The notes: generated by a model not told the origin, from the letters alone. A stretch of DNA of 64,000 bases from Castellaniella sp. (GCF_034675845.1 NZ_JAUCCU010000001.1:434001-498000), one strand, 5' to 3'; shown: positions 1 to 8,439, numbered from the stretch's first letter. Translations and numbers: made by a program.

Positions 1-746
1 TCGCTACTCACCCAAATGCCAAAAAAGATGCATCATCGGCGAAAACCAGCACCGCCGATATAGAAAACTTTATCGCCCGCCAAAATGGATTCATTGCCGG
101 CACCTCGATTGACTATGACGAATCCTGGCTATGTACGGGACATAAGAATCAGGCGCTGGCAAGCGGGTTTCCGATCGGACAGCGTTTCCATTCCGCCCAG
201 GCCGTGCGCGTTGCAGACGGTCGCCCGGTGCAGTTGGGACACCTGAACAAGGCAGATGGCCGCTGGCGCATCTTCATCTTTGGCGATGCGAAAAACCCGC
301 TGGATGCGACCTGCGAAGCGGCCAAACTGGTCAAGTTTCTGGCTGATGCAGATACCTCTCCGGTAAAACAATACACCCCGACCGGGGCGGATATCGACTC
401 GGTGATCGATGTCTATGCCGTATTCCAGCAACAGGATCTGACCCTCGAAGACATGCCGGATTTCCTCTGGCCCGCAAAGGGAAAATACGGCCTGCGCGAT
501 TACGAAAAAATCTTCCAGACGAGCAAGACGCACGACATCTTTGAGCAGCGCGGCATCGACCGACTGAATGGCTGCATCGTGGTGGTACGCCCGGATCAGC
601 ACATCGCCAATATCCTGCCGCTTAATGGCCATGCCGAGCTGAGCCAGTTCTTTGATGGGTTCATGTTGCCCCCCAGAGCTGAAACAACCCTTCAAGCATT
701 AAACAATGGCGCTTTGGCGGTATGCTGCAGACTATCAATCATATGA
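1..746 (+). CDS. FAD-dependent phenol 2-monooxygenase / 3-hydroxybenzoate 4-monooxygenase family protein, C-terminal part
   Basis: The 5' end lies outside the window. The reading frame is open from base 3 and gives 247 residues. It matches the C-terminal part of the large flavoprotein aromatic hydroxylases, including the thioredoxin-like dimerisation domain. Visible family signatures are GFPIGQRFHSA, VQLGHLNKADGRWRI, TPTGADIDSVIDV, LRDYEKIF and VVVRPDQHIANILPL followed by ELSQFF near the end. These enzymes use NAD(P)H and O2 to hydroxylate phenols or 3-hydroxybenzoate in the cytoplasm. The FAD- and substrate-binding domains are not visible, so the substrate cannot be chosen. The last 20 or so residues after FFDGFMLP look like a non-conserved tail. 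No other aromatic catabolism gene is present downstream. Confidence 0.85.
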   Translation, partial: ATHPNAKKDASSAKTSTADIENFIARQNGFIAGTSIDYDESWLCTGHKNQALASGFPIGQRFHSAQAVRVADGRPVQLGHLNKADGRWRIFIFGDAKNPLDATCEAAKLVKFLADADTSPVKQYTPTGADIDSVIDVYAVFQQQDLTLEDMPDFLWPAKGKYGLRDYEKIFQTSKTHDIFEQRGIDRLNGCIVVVRPDQHIANILPLNGHAELSQFFDGFMLPPRAETTLQALNNGALAVCCRLSII

Positions 747-759
747 CCAGGAGACACCC

Positions 760-1560
760 ATGAAGCCGCTGAAGCCCCTGATGATCCTGATGATCCTGCT
801 GGCCGCCGGGCTGTGTCAGGCACCTGCCACCTGGGCAGCTGACAGCGGTCCGTACATTGGGGCCCTTGGAGGCCTGGGCACCTTGCAATCCACGTCCCTG
901 CAGCAATTGGGCACTGTCCGCCTGCCACACCCGCTGCCCGACCTGCCCATTGATGCCGATGGCAGCACCGACCGCCCCCACCTTGCCCTGGGCGGCCTGC
1001 AATTGGGCTATCAATGGGACGCCATCCCCGTCGGCGCCAGCGCCTGGCGTTTTAGACCAGCCGCCGAGCTGGAAGGACTATATCTGGGCAGACATACCCC
1101 AAAGGGCGATATGCCGGTCGACCCCAGCTTTCTGGGCACTCAGTACGTCACGATCCCCACCACTGGTCAACTGCTCATGGCCAGCGTGGTGTTCGCCCTG
1201 GAAACCCCCTATTCCCAGCGCGTCTTCCCCTATGTCGGGGTAGGTGCCGGCATGGCCCGGCTGTCGATCTCGGGAGCCGATTCAGCCAATCCGTCCGAGC
1301 CTGGCATCAATCACTTCAATTCGGATTCCAGCGCCTCCGACTCGGCCTTTGCCTACCAACTACGCCTGGGCCTCAAGGGCCAGATAAGCCGCCAGCTCAG
1401 TGTCTTCACTGAATACCGCTATCTGAGCATTGCCGCCACCCGCTACGGATTCGGCGCCACCGACTATCCCGGCGAACACCCGCCCACCGACACCTGGGAT
1501 GTGCGCCTGGGCCGCCTGAGCTATGACCTATTCATCGCCGGACTGCAGTATCAGTTCTGA
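760..1560 (+). CDS. Outer-membrane beta-barrel protein
   Basis: This 266-residue protein starts at ATG 760, preceded by CAGGAG 7 bases upstream. An in-frame start at 706 would add 18 residues ahead of the signal peptide and overlap the preceding gene. Residues 1-24 form a Sec signal peptide (MKPLKPLMILMILLAAGLC) with probable cleavage after TWA. The mature part has alternating amphipathic strands (YIGALGGLGT, LQLGYQW, VFPYVGVGAGMARL, VFTEYRYL) and ends in an aromatic residue (LFIAGLQYQF), as needed for BAM-dependent insertion of small 8-stranded barrels of the OmpA/OmpW/porin-like superfamily. The specific role is unknown. Its 3' end overlaps the convergent amidase gene by 33 bases. Confidence 0.75.
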   Translation: MKPLKPLMILMILLAAGLCQAPATWAADSGPYIGALGGLGTLQSTSLQQLGTVRLPHPLPDLPIDADGSTDRPHLALGGLQLGYQWDAIPVGASAWRFRPAAELEGLYLGRHTPKGDMPVDPSFLGTQYVTIPTTGQLLMASVVFALETPYSQRVFPYVGVGAGMARLSISGADSANPSEPGINHFNSDSSASDSAFAYQLRLGLKGQISRQLSVFTEYRYLSIAATRYGFGATDYPGEHPPTDTWDVRLGRLSYDLFIAGLQYQF

Positions 1561-2304
1561 ATAGCGCTGCAGGCCACGCACAATACCGCTGATCATCTGC
1601 TGCCGATGATCGGCAACATTGACGTACGCCTCGTCCTGCACGTCCGTGATGACGCCGATTTCCAGCAATACGGCGGGTATTTTGCTGTGCCGCAAAACCG
1701 CCAGGTTGTCGTACTGGTATATCCCCAAACGCGAATCAAGCAGCGGGCGGCTTTCTCCGCATGCCTTGCCTGCATGCTCCAGCATCGGCGCGCGCCCAAG
1801 CGCATGCAGTTGGCCGCCCAATACCTTGGCCAGATCATAGGATCGTGAAAATTTCGGGTTTTTCTTGGACACATACAAGGAATAACCACCCGTTGGCTGC
1901 CGAGTCTGATACACCGTGCGCCCACTCACGACGACCGGCTTCAGGCAGCGCAACTGGATCGAATCATGATGAACAGACAGAAAGATATCCGCTTTCAGGT
2001 CGTTGGCAATCTTGGGACGATCCACCAAGCCCAGCGTCTGATCAGGCTGGCGCGTCACCCACACGCGCCAGCCCGCCGCGCGCAAGGCTGGGGCCAGCTC
2101 AGCCACAAATCGGTCGTTATAAGTCACTTCCGGGGTGCCACGAACGCTGGTGGCTCCTCCACTGGTCGGGCTGTGGCCCGGATCGAGGACGATCAAGGGA
2201 GCTTCGGCCTGAAGCGCCTGGGGCGGCGAATCCACAACCACCGGCACCGTACTGCAGCCCGAGAGCAACAAACAAACTGCTGCCAGCTGGTTTTTTATCC
2301 GCAT
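1528..2304 (-). CDS. N-acetylmuramoyl-L-alanine amidase (Amidase_3), lipoprotein
   Basis: This 258-residue zinc amidase is predicted to cleave the bond between MurNAc and L-alanine in peptidoglycan. The N-terminus MRIKNQLAAVCLLLSGCS is a lipoprotein signal with lipobox LSGC, so it should be anchored in the periplasm. The Amidase_3 fold is recognised by VLDPGHS (first zinc His, residues about 40-46), VHHDS (second His) and LLEIGVITD (catalytic Glu near residue 217). There is no LysM or AMIN domain, so it is shorter than AmiC. The start ATG at 2304 is the only one giving the signal peptide. It converges on the outer-membrane protein gene, overlapping its last 33 bases. Confidence 0.88.
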   Translation of the reverse strand: MRIKNQLAAVCLLLSGCSTVPVVVDSPPQALQAEAPLIVLDPGHSPTSGGATSVRGTPEVTYNDRFVAELAPALRAAGWRVWVTRQPDQTLGLVDRPKIANDLKADIFLSVHHDSIQLRCLKPVVVSGRTVYQTRQPTGGYSLYVSKKNPKFSRSYDLAKVLGGQLHALGRAPMLEHAGKACGESRPLLDSRLGIYQYDNLAVLRHSKIPAVLLEIGVITDVQDEAYVNVADHRQQMISGIVRGLQRYSELILQSGDE

Positions 2305-2485
2305 ATTGTTCGATCAGCCAATGTCACCTAGTCGTCTGCGATTGTACGCGGACGCCCGGAGCCAGCCCTTGATGGCTGTCTAGTCGATGAATACACAGTA
2401 TTTCATCCGGCAAACCTATTCATACGTTCCATGGGCTTTTTTTGGATACACTGGGCTGTTCCTTCTGCCCCCGGATTCACGCCGC

Positions 2486-3715
2486 ATGCACCTGCAACGC
2501 AACACCCTGCACAACGAGCTGCACGCCAGACCATCCATGTATTTCGATGCGCCGGCCCAGGTATTTCATCTGGCGTTCCTGGATGAGGATGACGCAGCGC
2601 AAACCATCATCCAAACCCTGTGCGATCGCCACGTGGCCCTGGCTGATCCCATGCTGCCTCAAGGCGAATTCCCCGTGGGCGAGGCACGTCTGAAATGGGA
2701 ACGCCATACAGAATTCCTGACCCTGACGCTGGTCAGCCCCGGCATGCACGCCGGCCCCTGGCCCGCCCTGCCCAGCGTCTTGGCCGAAGTTGCTGAAACA
2801 CATAGCGCGCTGCTGATCAATGCCGACCAGATCTGCGTGGAATCCACGGAATCATGGCGCGGACAACTGACGGATTACGGCTTCCACGATCCCGTGGGTT
2901 CCGACCTGGACGGCGGCAAGGCCACGGTCTGGAGCGACCTGCGCCTGAATGGCAACGGCATCAACCGCATGCTGATCCTGAACCGCCAACTGGATGGTCG
3001 GCGTCTGGGACGGATGACCCGACGCCTGCTGGAGATCGAAACCTACCGCTTGATGGCCTCATTGACCCTGCCGGTGGCACGATCATTGGGGACTGAGCTG
3101 CGTCATTATGAAACCGAACTGATGGCCTTGTCAGACGACAACACCAGCGCCCAGGCTCAGGATCTACGCGCCCTGCTGAAACGCATTACCCAACTGTCGG
3201 CCCGCGTTACCCAGACGCATACCCGCACGCGACTGCGCTTCAGCGCCACGGCCGCCTATGCCCAACTGGTCACCGACCGCATCAGCGAACTGCACGAAAG
3301 CCGCACGGGGGACTGCCAACAACTGGGCACCTTCATCGAGCAGCGTTTTCAGCCCACCGTGCGCTATTGTGCATCCATCGACCAGCGACTGACCCGCATC
3401 AGCGATGGGGTGGCCCACCTGGGCAACCTGCTGCAAGCCCGCGTCCAAGTCGAAATGGAAGAGCAAAACAGCCAGATCCTGCAAAGCCTGAACACCCGTG
3501 CCGATACTCAGATCAAAATTCAGAAGGCAGTCGAGGGCCTGTCCATCATCGCCATCAGCTATTATTTGTTCAGCCTGTTCAAATTGCTGTATCAGGGGGC
3601 ACTGACCCTGGGCCTTGAATGGTCTCCCAAAACCGCACTATTGACCAGCATGCCGGTAGCCGCCGTGATCATCGGCGCTATCGCCTACCGGATACGCAGC
3701 GCCCGACGGCACTGA
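2486..3715 (+). CDS. DUF3422 family membrane protein
   Basis: The 409-residue protein belongs to the DUF3422 family, recognised by the N-terminal block RNTLHNELHARPSMYF and the central block RRLLEIETYRLMASLTLPVA. Family function is unknown. A helical middle part (about 210-330) is followed by two C-terminal membrane helices (ISYYLFSLFKLLY and the last segment MPVAAVIIGAIAY), suggesting a soluble domain anchored at the inner membrane. I chose ATG 2486 because it sits just before the conserved family block. An upstream in-frame ATG at 2387 would add 33 residues (MNTQYFIRQTYSYV...) with no family similarity. Neither start has a good ribosome binding site. Confidence 0.75.
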   Translation: MHLQRNTLHNELHARPSMYFDAPAQVFHLAFLDEDDAAQTIIQTLCDRHVALADPMLPQGEFPVGEARLKWERHTEFLTLTLVSPGMHAGPWPALPSVLAEVAETHSALLINADQICVESTESWRGQLTDYGFHDPVGSDLDGGKATVWSDLRLNGNGINRMLILNRQLDGRRLGRMTRRLLEIETYRLMASLTLPVARSLGTELRHYETELMALSDDNTSAQAQDLRALLKRITQLSARVTQTHTRTRLRFSATAAYAQLVTDRISELHESRTGDCQQLGTFIEQRFQPTVRYCASIDQRLTRISDGVAHLGNLLQARVQVEMEEQNSQILQSLNTRADTQIKIQKAVEGLSIIAISYYLFSLFKLLYQGALTLGLEWSPKTALLTSMPVAAVIIGAIAYRIRSARRH

Positions 3716-3736
3716 CGCCAGCCTTCCCCTAAGTTT

Positions 3737-4864
3737 ATGCAAACAAACACCCTACATTTTCGTTTTTTCCTGCTGCTGCTGGCTGCGGTTTCCTTTGCCT
3801 TCATCAGCATTCTGCTGCCGTTCTATGCCGCTATTTTCTGGGGCTGTGTGCTGGCGGTGCTGTTCAGTCCTTTTCATCGCTGGCTGCTGGCGCGACTGGG
3901 TGGTAAGCGGCGCAGCCTGGCCGCCCTTCTCAGCGTTCTCAGTATTATCCTGATCGTCATCGTGCCGCTGCTCTTCATCACCGGCGCCCTGGCCCAGGAA
4001 ATTGCGGGGCTGTATAACCGAATCAACTCCGGCGAACTGAACTTGGGGCAATACTACGAGCAAGTGGTATCGGCGCTGCCCGCCTCGGTGCATGGCTGGC
4101 TGAATTCCTTCGGGCTGGGCGACTTGTTCAGCATCCGTGAAAAACTATCGACCTGGGCCTTGCAGGCCAGCCAATTTCTGGCCAAACAGGCGGTCAATAT
4201 CGGACAGAATACCTTCCAGTTCGTGATCGGGCTGGGGGTGATGATCTATCTGCTGTTCTTCCTGTTGCGCGACGGTTCCACCATGGTGCCTACCCTGAAG
4301 CGCCTGATTCCCCTGCCGGACGAACACCGCATCAAACTCTTTCTGAAATTCACCACGGTGGTGCGGGCCACCGTGAAGGGCAATATCGTCATCGCGGCCA
4401 CCCAAGGTCTATTAGGTGGCTTGATGTTCGCTTTTCTGGGTATCCAGGGCCCTCTGTTCTGGGGGGTGCTGATGGCTTTCTTGTCCCTGCTGCCTGCCAT
4501 CGGGGCATCGCTGATCTGGGCGCCGGTGGCGGTGTATTTCATGGTCAATGGCGACTACTGGCAAGGCACCACGCTGACCCTGTTCGGCGTGGTGGTCATC
4601 GGTCTGGTCGACAATCTGCTGCGCCCCATGCTGGTGGGCAAGGACACCAAGCTGCCCGACTATGTGGTGCTGATCTCGACCCTGGGCGGCCTGTCCGTAT
4701 TTGGCCTGAACGGCTTTGTGATCGGCCCGCTGTTTGCCGCCTTGTTCATGTCCTGCTGGGATTTGTTTCCCGATGCGGTCCAGATGATTCAGGATCAGCC
4801 CACCTCCCAGAAAAGACAGCAGGCCGTCGAACTGATCCACACGGACTCAGACCCTGGGACTTAA
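3737..4864 (+). CDS. AI-2E family transporter (PerM/YdiK-like permease)
   Basis: This 375-residue polytopic inner-membrane protein has two N-terminal helices (FFLLLLAAVSFAFISILLPF and FWGCVLAVLFSPF), a soluble segment (about 90-145) and about six further helices with the family block LFWGVLMAFLSLLPAIGA and DNLLRPMLVGKD. This is the AI-2E/PerM transporter architecture. Members have been linked to autoinducer-2 export or Na+/H+ antiport, but substrates differ and cannot be read from sequence. It starts 21 bases after the DUF3422 gene, so the two may be co-transcribed. A tRNA gene follows. Confidence 0.85.
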   Translation: MQTNTLHFRFFLLLLAAVSFAFISILLPFYAAIFWGCVLAVLFSPFHRWLLARLGGKRRSLAALLSVLSIILIVIVPLLFITGALAQEIAGLYNRINSGELNLGQYYEQVVSALPASVHGWLNSFGLGDLFSIREKLSTWALQASQFLAKQAVNIGQNTFQFVIGLGVMIYLLFFLLRDGSTMVPTLKRLIPLPDEHRIKLFLKFTTVVRATVKGNIVIAATQGLLGGLMFAFLGIQGPLFWGVLMAFLSLLPAIGASLIWAPVAVYFMVNGDYWQGTTLTLFGVVVIGLVDNLLRPMLVGKDTKLPDYVVLISTLGGLSVFGLNGFVIGPLFAALFMSCWDLFPDAVQMIQDQPTSQKRQQAVELIHTDSDPGT

Positions 4865-4885
4865 GCAGCACCAATCTTGCCCGTC

Positions 4886-4915
4886 TTTCCGTCTAAATTA
4901 AAAACCATGTATAAT
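4886..4915 (+). promoter_or_regulatory. Sigma70-type promoter of tRNA-Thr
   Basis: A perfect -10 hexamer TATAAT lies at 4910-4915. A weak -35 (TTTCCG, 4886-4891) is 18 bases upstream. Transcription would begin near 4922, about 50 bases before the tRNA 5' end, leaving a short leader to be trimmed. Confidence 0.6.
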
Positions 4916-4972
4916 GCTTGGCTTTGGTGGGGAGACCCGCCAAGAGATGGTACTTTAAACAAAAACACCATG

Positions 4973-5048
4973 GCCGGCTTAGCTCAGTTGGTAGAGCAGC
5001 TCATTCGTAATGAGAAGGTCGGGGGTTCGACTCCTCTAGCCGGCACCA
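4973..5048 (+). tRNA. tRNA-Thr (anticodon CGT)
   Basis: The 76-base gene folds into a full cloverleaf with genome-encoded CCA. The acceptor stem GCCGGCT/AGCCGGC is perfect. The D arm is GCTC/GAGC. The anticodon loop TTCGTAA places CGT at 5006-5008, which reads ACG (Thr). The T arm GGGGG-TTCGACT-CCTCT has two G-U pairs. The first pair of the anticodon stem is a G-A mismatch (4999 with 5015). Confidence 0.97.
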
Positions 5049-5060
5049 ATCAGGTTATAC

Positions 5061-5097
5061 AAAAAGCCCTTGCTGCGTCATCGCCAAGGGCTTTTTT
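5061..5097 (+). terminator. Rho-independent terminator after tRNA-Thr
   Basis: AAAAGCCCTTG pairs with CAAGGGCTTTT around a 12-base loop and is followed by a run of T. It ends the tRNA transcript. The A run on its left arm would also let it act on the minus strand. Confidence 0.9.
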
Positions 5098-5113
5098 GTA
5101 TTGTTTTGCTGCG

Positions 5114-5545
5114 CTATCGATTCACACACCGCTGCAGCCATTCGAACAGCCCCATGCCCAGCAGCATGGCGGCCACAAAGACAGCAGCCTGCCATTGCCC
5201 CGCCCCAAGATCAACCAACGCAGGGCCGGGACACAAACCCACCAGGCCCCAGCCAATGCCGAACACCAGGCTGCCCAGCACCAGACGGCGATCGATCTGT
5301 CGCGCAACTGGCAAGCGCAGCGGCAAGCCCAGATAAGTCACTGTGCGCCGCCCGGCCAGATGAAACGCCCCCAGTCCGGCCAGAACGGCACCCCCCATGA
5401 CCAGCACCAGAGACGGGTCCCAAGCGCCGGTAATGTCCAGAAAGCCAATCACTTTCAGTGGATCTGCCATGCCTGAGACCAGCAAGCCGATGCCAAACAA
5501 CAGCCCCGAGAAAAACGCAGCAAATTTAGCCATGATGAATCTCAT
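5114..5545 (-). CDS. YeeE/YedE-type (DUF6691) membrane protein, second half-transporter
   Basis: A 143-residue inner-membrane protein with four predicted helices. It carries the YeeE/YedE signatures SGLLFGIGLLVSGMADP near the start and GIGWGLVGLCPGPALV in the second half. The conserved Cys in GLCPGP is thought to contact sulfur substrates in related thiosulfate transporters. The start at 5545 forms an ATGA overlap with the stop of the preceding gene, implying translational coupling. An internal ATG at 5533 would give MAKFAAFF. Together with its neighbour it resembles the paired half-size YeeE/YedE proteins of bigR operons. Substrate (thiosulfate, sulfide or persulfide-related) is inferred from family and context. 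Confidence 0.85.
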   Translation of the reverse strand: MRFIMAKFAAFFSGLLFGIGLLVSGMADPLKVIGFLDITGAWDPSLVLVMGGAVLAGLGAFHLAGRRTVTYLGLPLRLPVARQIDRRLVLGSLVFGIGWGLVGLCPGPALVDLGAGQWQAAVFVAAMLLGMGLFEWLQRCVNR

Positions 5546-5976
5546 GCCCCCAGAAAGCGACGAATCATGAACACAGTGACCATGCCTGCCCCGATAAAGC
5601 AGACCGTGGCCACCAGCGAGCGCGGTGACAAGCGGGACAGGCCGCAGACGCCATGGCCGGACGAACAACCGCTGCCATAGCGCGTGCCCAGCCCCACCAG
5701 CACCCCGGCCAGCACCAGCGTCCCGATATCGGCATCGATATGAACAGGTACCAACTGACCCGTCCAACGCGCCAGCAGGGGAGCCGCCAACATGCCGGCC
5801 AAAAAGGCCAGACGCCAAGCCCGATCACCAGGACCAGCACGCAATAAGCCCCCCAGCACCCCGCTGATCCCGGCGATGCGGCCATTGAGCAAAATAAACG
5901 AGGCCGCCGCAAGCCCGATCATCAGCCCCCCGGCCAATGCCGACCAGGGCGTAAAAGCAATCCAGTCAATCGTCAT
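5542..5976 (-). CDS. YeeE/YedE family membrane protein, first half-transporter
   Basis: This 144-residue inner-membrane protein has four helices. It holds the first-repeat signatures of the family, GGLMIGLAAASFILLNGRIAG and GSGCSSGHGVCGLSRLSPRS, including two conserved cysteines. It lies between the ArsR-type repressor (overlap of 11 bases with its end) and the second half-transporter (overlap ATGA). The three genes therefore form one transcript, arsR-yeeE-yeeE. Predicted role: movement of a reduced sulfur compound across the inner membrane. The longer possible start at 6177 lies inside the repressor gene and is not used. Confidence 0.85.
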   Translation of the reverse strand: MTIDWIAFTPWSALAGGLMIGLAAASFILLNGRIAGISGVLGGLLRAGPGDRAWRLAFLAGMLAAPLLARWTGQLVPVHIDADIGTLVLAGVLVGLGTRYGSGCSSGHGVCGLSRLSPRSLVATVCFIGAGMVTVFMIRRFLGA

Positions 5977-6295
5977 GATCTGATCCTTGAGGACAATAAA
6001 TGGTGTAGAGCGCCGCCAGCACCTGCAGGAGTTGCTGGTTGGCAACACGGTAGAAAATTTGCTTGCCGCTGCGACGGGTCGCCACCACGCCTTCGCTGCG
6101 CAATACCCCCAATTGCTGGGAAAGCGTAGGCTGGTGTATGCCCAGCAGGGACTCGAGTTCGCCCACGCTGGATTCACCCTGGGATAGCTGGCACAGCAGC
6201 AACAGGCGATCCGGGTGCGCCAGCAGCTTCAGATCCGCCACCGCCAATGCGGCAGCGGTTCGGAGGCGACCCGGGTCTAACATATCAATCGGCAT
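5966..6295 (-). CDS. ArsR-family repressor, BigR-like sulfide/persulfide sensor
   Basis: A 109-residue winged-helix repressor. The recognition helix region is HQPTLSQQLGVLRSEGVV (about 54-71), and the wing is RRSGKQIFYRV. There is no metal site of the ArsR/SmtB kind. Instead single cysteines sit at residues 35 (LLLLCQLSQGE) and 101 (TIYCPQG), matching the pair that forms a disulfide or tetrasulfide in BigR/SqrR sulfide sensors. Its neighbours (YeeE/YedE pair and divergent Blh-like dioxygenase) are the classical BigR regulon, which supports the assignment. ATG 6295 is used. ATG 6283 is an alternative. It probably represses itself and blh from the operator at 6365-6384. Confidence 0.88.
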   Translation of the reverse strand: MPIDMLDPGRLRTAAALAVADLKLLAHPDRLLLLCQLSQGESSVGELESLLGIHQPTLSQQLGVLRSEGVVATRRSGKQIFYRVANQQLLQVLAALYTIYCPQGSDHDD

Positions 6296-6364
6296 ATTAT
6301 TTAGAAATCCTTTTGCTGAGGCTTGCGACTGCCCAACAATTGGCTTTACACAAGACTTGAATAC

Positions 6365-6384
6365 ATTATATTATTACATATAAT
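6365..6384. promoter_or_regulatory. Probable BigR operator
   Basis: A perfect 7-6-7 inverted repeat, ATTATAT-TATTAC-ATATAAT, lies in an unusually AT-rich stretch (about 6360-6400) between the divergent repressor and blh genes. BigR boxes are AT-rich palindromes at this position, so this is the likely site through which both directions are repressed. Confidence 0.65.
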
Positions 6385-6464
6385 ATATATCAACATAATG
6401 ATGCTGGATTTGCAATACCTCGGCAGCCAGCCCCCACGGCTACTCACTTTCAGGAAAACCCACC

Positions 6465-7328
6465 ATGCCCATGCATATCCAGCCTTTTTATGACGACATG
6501 TCTGGCACCATCAGCTACGTGTTGTCGGACCCCGACACCCGGATGGCGGCCATTATTGACCCTGTGCTCGACTACGAGCCGAAGTCCGGTCGCACCAGCA
6601 CGGCATCCGCGCAAAAAATCCTGGACTATCTGCACGACCACAATCTGAGCACACAATGGATACTGGAAACGCATGCCCATGCCGATCACCTGTCGGCCGC
6701 TGTCTGGTTACGCCAGCAAACCGGGGGGCGAATCGGCATTGGCGCTGCCATCTGCCAGGTGCAATCGGTTTTCAGTGCGCTATACAACTTGGGCGATGAT
6801 TTTCCGGTGGATGGCAGTCAATTCGACCACCTGTTTGTCGATGAAGAAGTCTTTCACATCGGAAACCTGTCAGCCACGGCCCTGCTGGTGCCCGGCCACA
6901 CGCCTGCCGACATGGCTTACCAGATAGGTGATGCGGTCTTCACCGGCGATACGCTGTTCATGCCTGACCTGGGCACCGCCCGCACCGACTTTCCGGGCGG
7001 TGATGCGCGCCGCCTGTACCAATCTATCCAGCGGCTGTTGGCCCTGCCGGGGCAGACCCGCCTGTTCGCCTGTCACGACTACCCGCCGGAGACCCGGGTG
7101 GCCGCTTGGGAAAGCACGGTTGCCAGCCAAAAGGCCCACAATATTCATGTACGCGACGGAGTCTCGGCAGACGAGTTTGTCGCACTGCGCCAAGCACGGG
7201 ATGCCACCCTGACGGCCCCTGCCCTGATTCTGCCCGCCTTGCAGGTCAATATTCAGGCGGGACAGTTGCCTCTGCCAGAAAGCAATGGCAGGTCATACCT
7301 GAAAATTCCGCTGAATGCTCTGAAATAG
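6465..7328 (+). CDS. MBL-fold persulfide (sulfur) dioxygenase, Blh-like
   Basis: This 287-residue metallo-beta-lactamase-fold protein is of the ETHE1/Blh type. The metal motif is ETHAHADH (His70, His72, Asp74, His75), followed by VPGHTPADM and FTGDTLFMPDLG. The iron-dependent members oxidise glutathione persulfide to sulfite and so detoxify sulfide. Divergent placement from a BigR-like repressor across an AT-rich palindrome is the arrangement known for blh. A ribosome-binding stretch (AGGAAA) lies about 10 bases upstream of ATG 6465. It has no fused rhodanese domain. Confidence 0.88.
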   Translation: MPMHIQPFYDDMSGTISYVLSDPDTRMAAIIDPVLDYEPKSGRTSTASAQKILDYLHDHNLSTQWILETHAHADHLSAAVWLRQQTGGRIGIGAAICQVQSVFSALYNLGDDFPVDGSQFDHLFVDEEVFHIGNLSATALLVPGHTPADMAYQIGDAVFTGDTLFMPDLGTARTDFPGGDARRLYQSIQRLLALPGQTRLFACHDYPPETRVAAWESTVASQKAHNIHVRDGVSADEFVALRQARDATLTAPALILPALQVNIQAGQLPLPESNGRSYLKIPLNALK

Positions 7329-7407
7329 CACAGTTGCCATGCCTAAGCTGCAGCAGTCCTCATGGTCATCAAGCTGCGGCACGAAAGCACAAACGAAAAC
7401 CTGACAA

Positions 7408-8322
7408 TCAGGCGCGCAAAGCGCCAGCCTGATTGGCCGGCACGACCTGAATGATCCGGGCGGCGCTGTCCGTGGCGGCAGCCAGGGCGGCCTGAGGCGA
7501 TGCCCCGCCTCCCCAGGCATGGACAAAGGCCGAGGCAAACGCATCTCCGGCCCCGATGGTCGAGACTACCTCCACGCGCCGCACCGGATGAAAATGCGCT
7601 TGTTCCCCATCAAAAAACAGGGCGCCTCCGGCCCCCAGGGTCAGCAATGCGGCCTGCCCTGGCCGCCGGATCAACTGACGCGCCAGTGCCTCAGCCACCT
7701 CGGGCGGTGGGTCGTCCACCTGCAGGGTGTCATCCCCCACCAGGCTGGCGGCCTCACGGGCGTTGACGCACAGCAAATCGGCCTGATCCCACAGACCATG
7801 CAAAGCGGCAGGGTTGGACAGTTGCCGGGCGCCTGGCGTGACCACCAGACGAAATGAGCGGGATGTCATGGCTGCCAGCGCTGCCTGCAGCCAGGCCTGG
7901 GATTCCAGGGACAGGCCAGTCACATACACAATATCGGACTGGGCCAGCCCGGCAAAACCTTGCTCGCCCACCCAGGCGCTGGCCCCCCGCTGGGCGTAGG
8001 CGCGCGCCGCGCCAGTGTCGTCCACCATGACCACAGCCTTGCCAGTGGGTAGATGGTGGTGGGGCGACATGACGGCCTGAATGCCGTGGCGCTGCAATAA
8101 ATCCCGCAGCAAGCCACCCTCCAGATCGTCGCCCACGCAGGCATGCACAGCCACCTGCGCACCACAGGCCACCATATTGAAAGCTGCATTGACTGCGCCA
8201 CCACCGGCGTACAGGCCAATATGGTCTACATCCTGCTTGGCCCCGAGCATGGGCTGAACGGTAGAAACAACAATGTCGACAATGGCAGCGCCAATCGTGG
8301 TGATATGCATGACAAGGCCCAT
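7408..8322 (-). CDS. PfkB/ribokinase-family carbohydrate kinase
   Basis: A 304-residue PfkB-fold kinase. The N-terminal strand is HITTIGAAIVDIVVS, the first signature region is HIGLYAGGGAVNAAFNMV, and the C-terminal signature is STIGAGDAFASAFVHA, whose Asp is the catalytic base and whose GAGD forms the anion hole. Substrate is not predictable. ATG 8322 is chosen because GGGGGAG lies 11 bases upstream. ATG 8310 (MHITTIG) would also fit the family. It stands divergent from the broken MFS transporter, with palindromes between them. Confidence 0.8.
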   Translation of the reverse strand: MGLVMHITTIGAAIVDIVVSTVQPMLGAKQDVDHIGLYAGGGAVNAAFNMVACGAQVAVHACVGDDLEGGLLRDLLQRHGIQAVMSPHHHLPTGKAVVMVDDTGAARAYAQRGASAWVGEQGFAGLAQSDIVYVTGLSLESQAWLQAALAAMTSRSFRLVVTPGARQLSNPAALHGLWDQADLLCVNAREAASLVGDDTLQVDDPPPEVAEALARQLIRRPGQAALLTLGAGGALFFDGEQAHFHPVRRVEVVSTIGAGDAFASAFVHAWGGGASPQAALAAATDSAARIIQVVPANQAGALRA

Positions 8323-8415
8323 GGGTAAGTGCGCTCCCCCATGGCTCGATTGCATCGCCATCGGGACGAACGAGGAATATAACAGGCCCAGTTCAGTGCC
8401 CGCCAAACGCATCAA

Positions 8416-8439
8416 TTAAGTTACTTAAGGGTTAACCCT
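8416..8439. promoter_or_regulatory. Adjacent palindromes in a divergent promoter region
   Basis: TTAAG-TTA-CTTAA (8416-8428) abuts the perfect 12-base palindrome AGGGTTAACCCT (8428-8439). A -10-like TACAAT follows at 8445-8450, so a protein bound here would sit across the promoter of the MFS gene. No regulator gene is adjacent. Confidence 0.4.

Noticed and set aside
2387..2485. N-terminal extension of the DUF3422 protein from ATG 2387
   Set aside because: The 33 extra residues have no family similarity and the start has no ribosome binding site.
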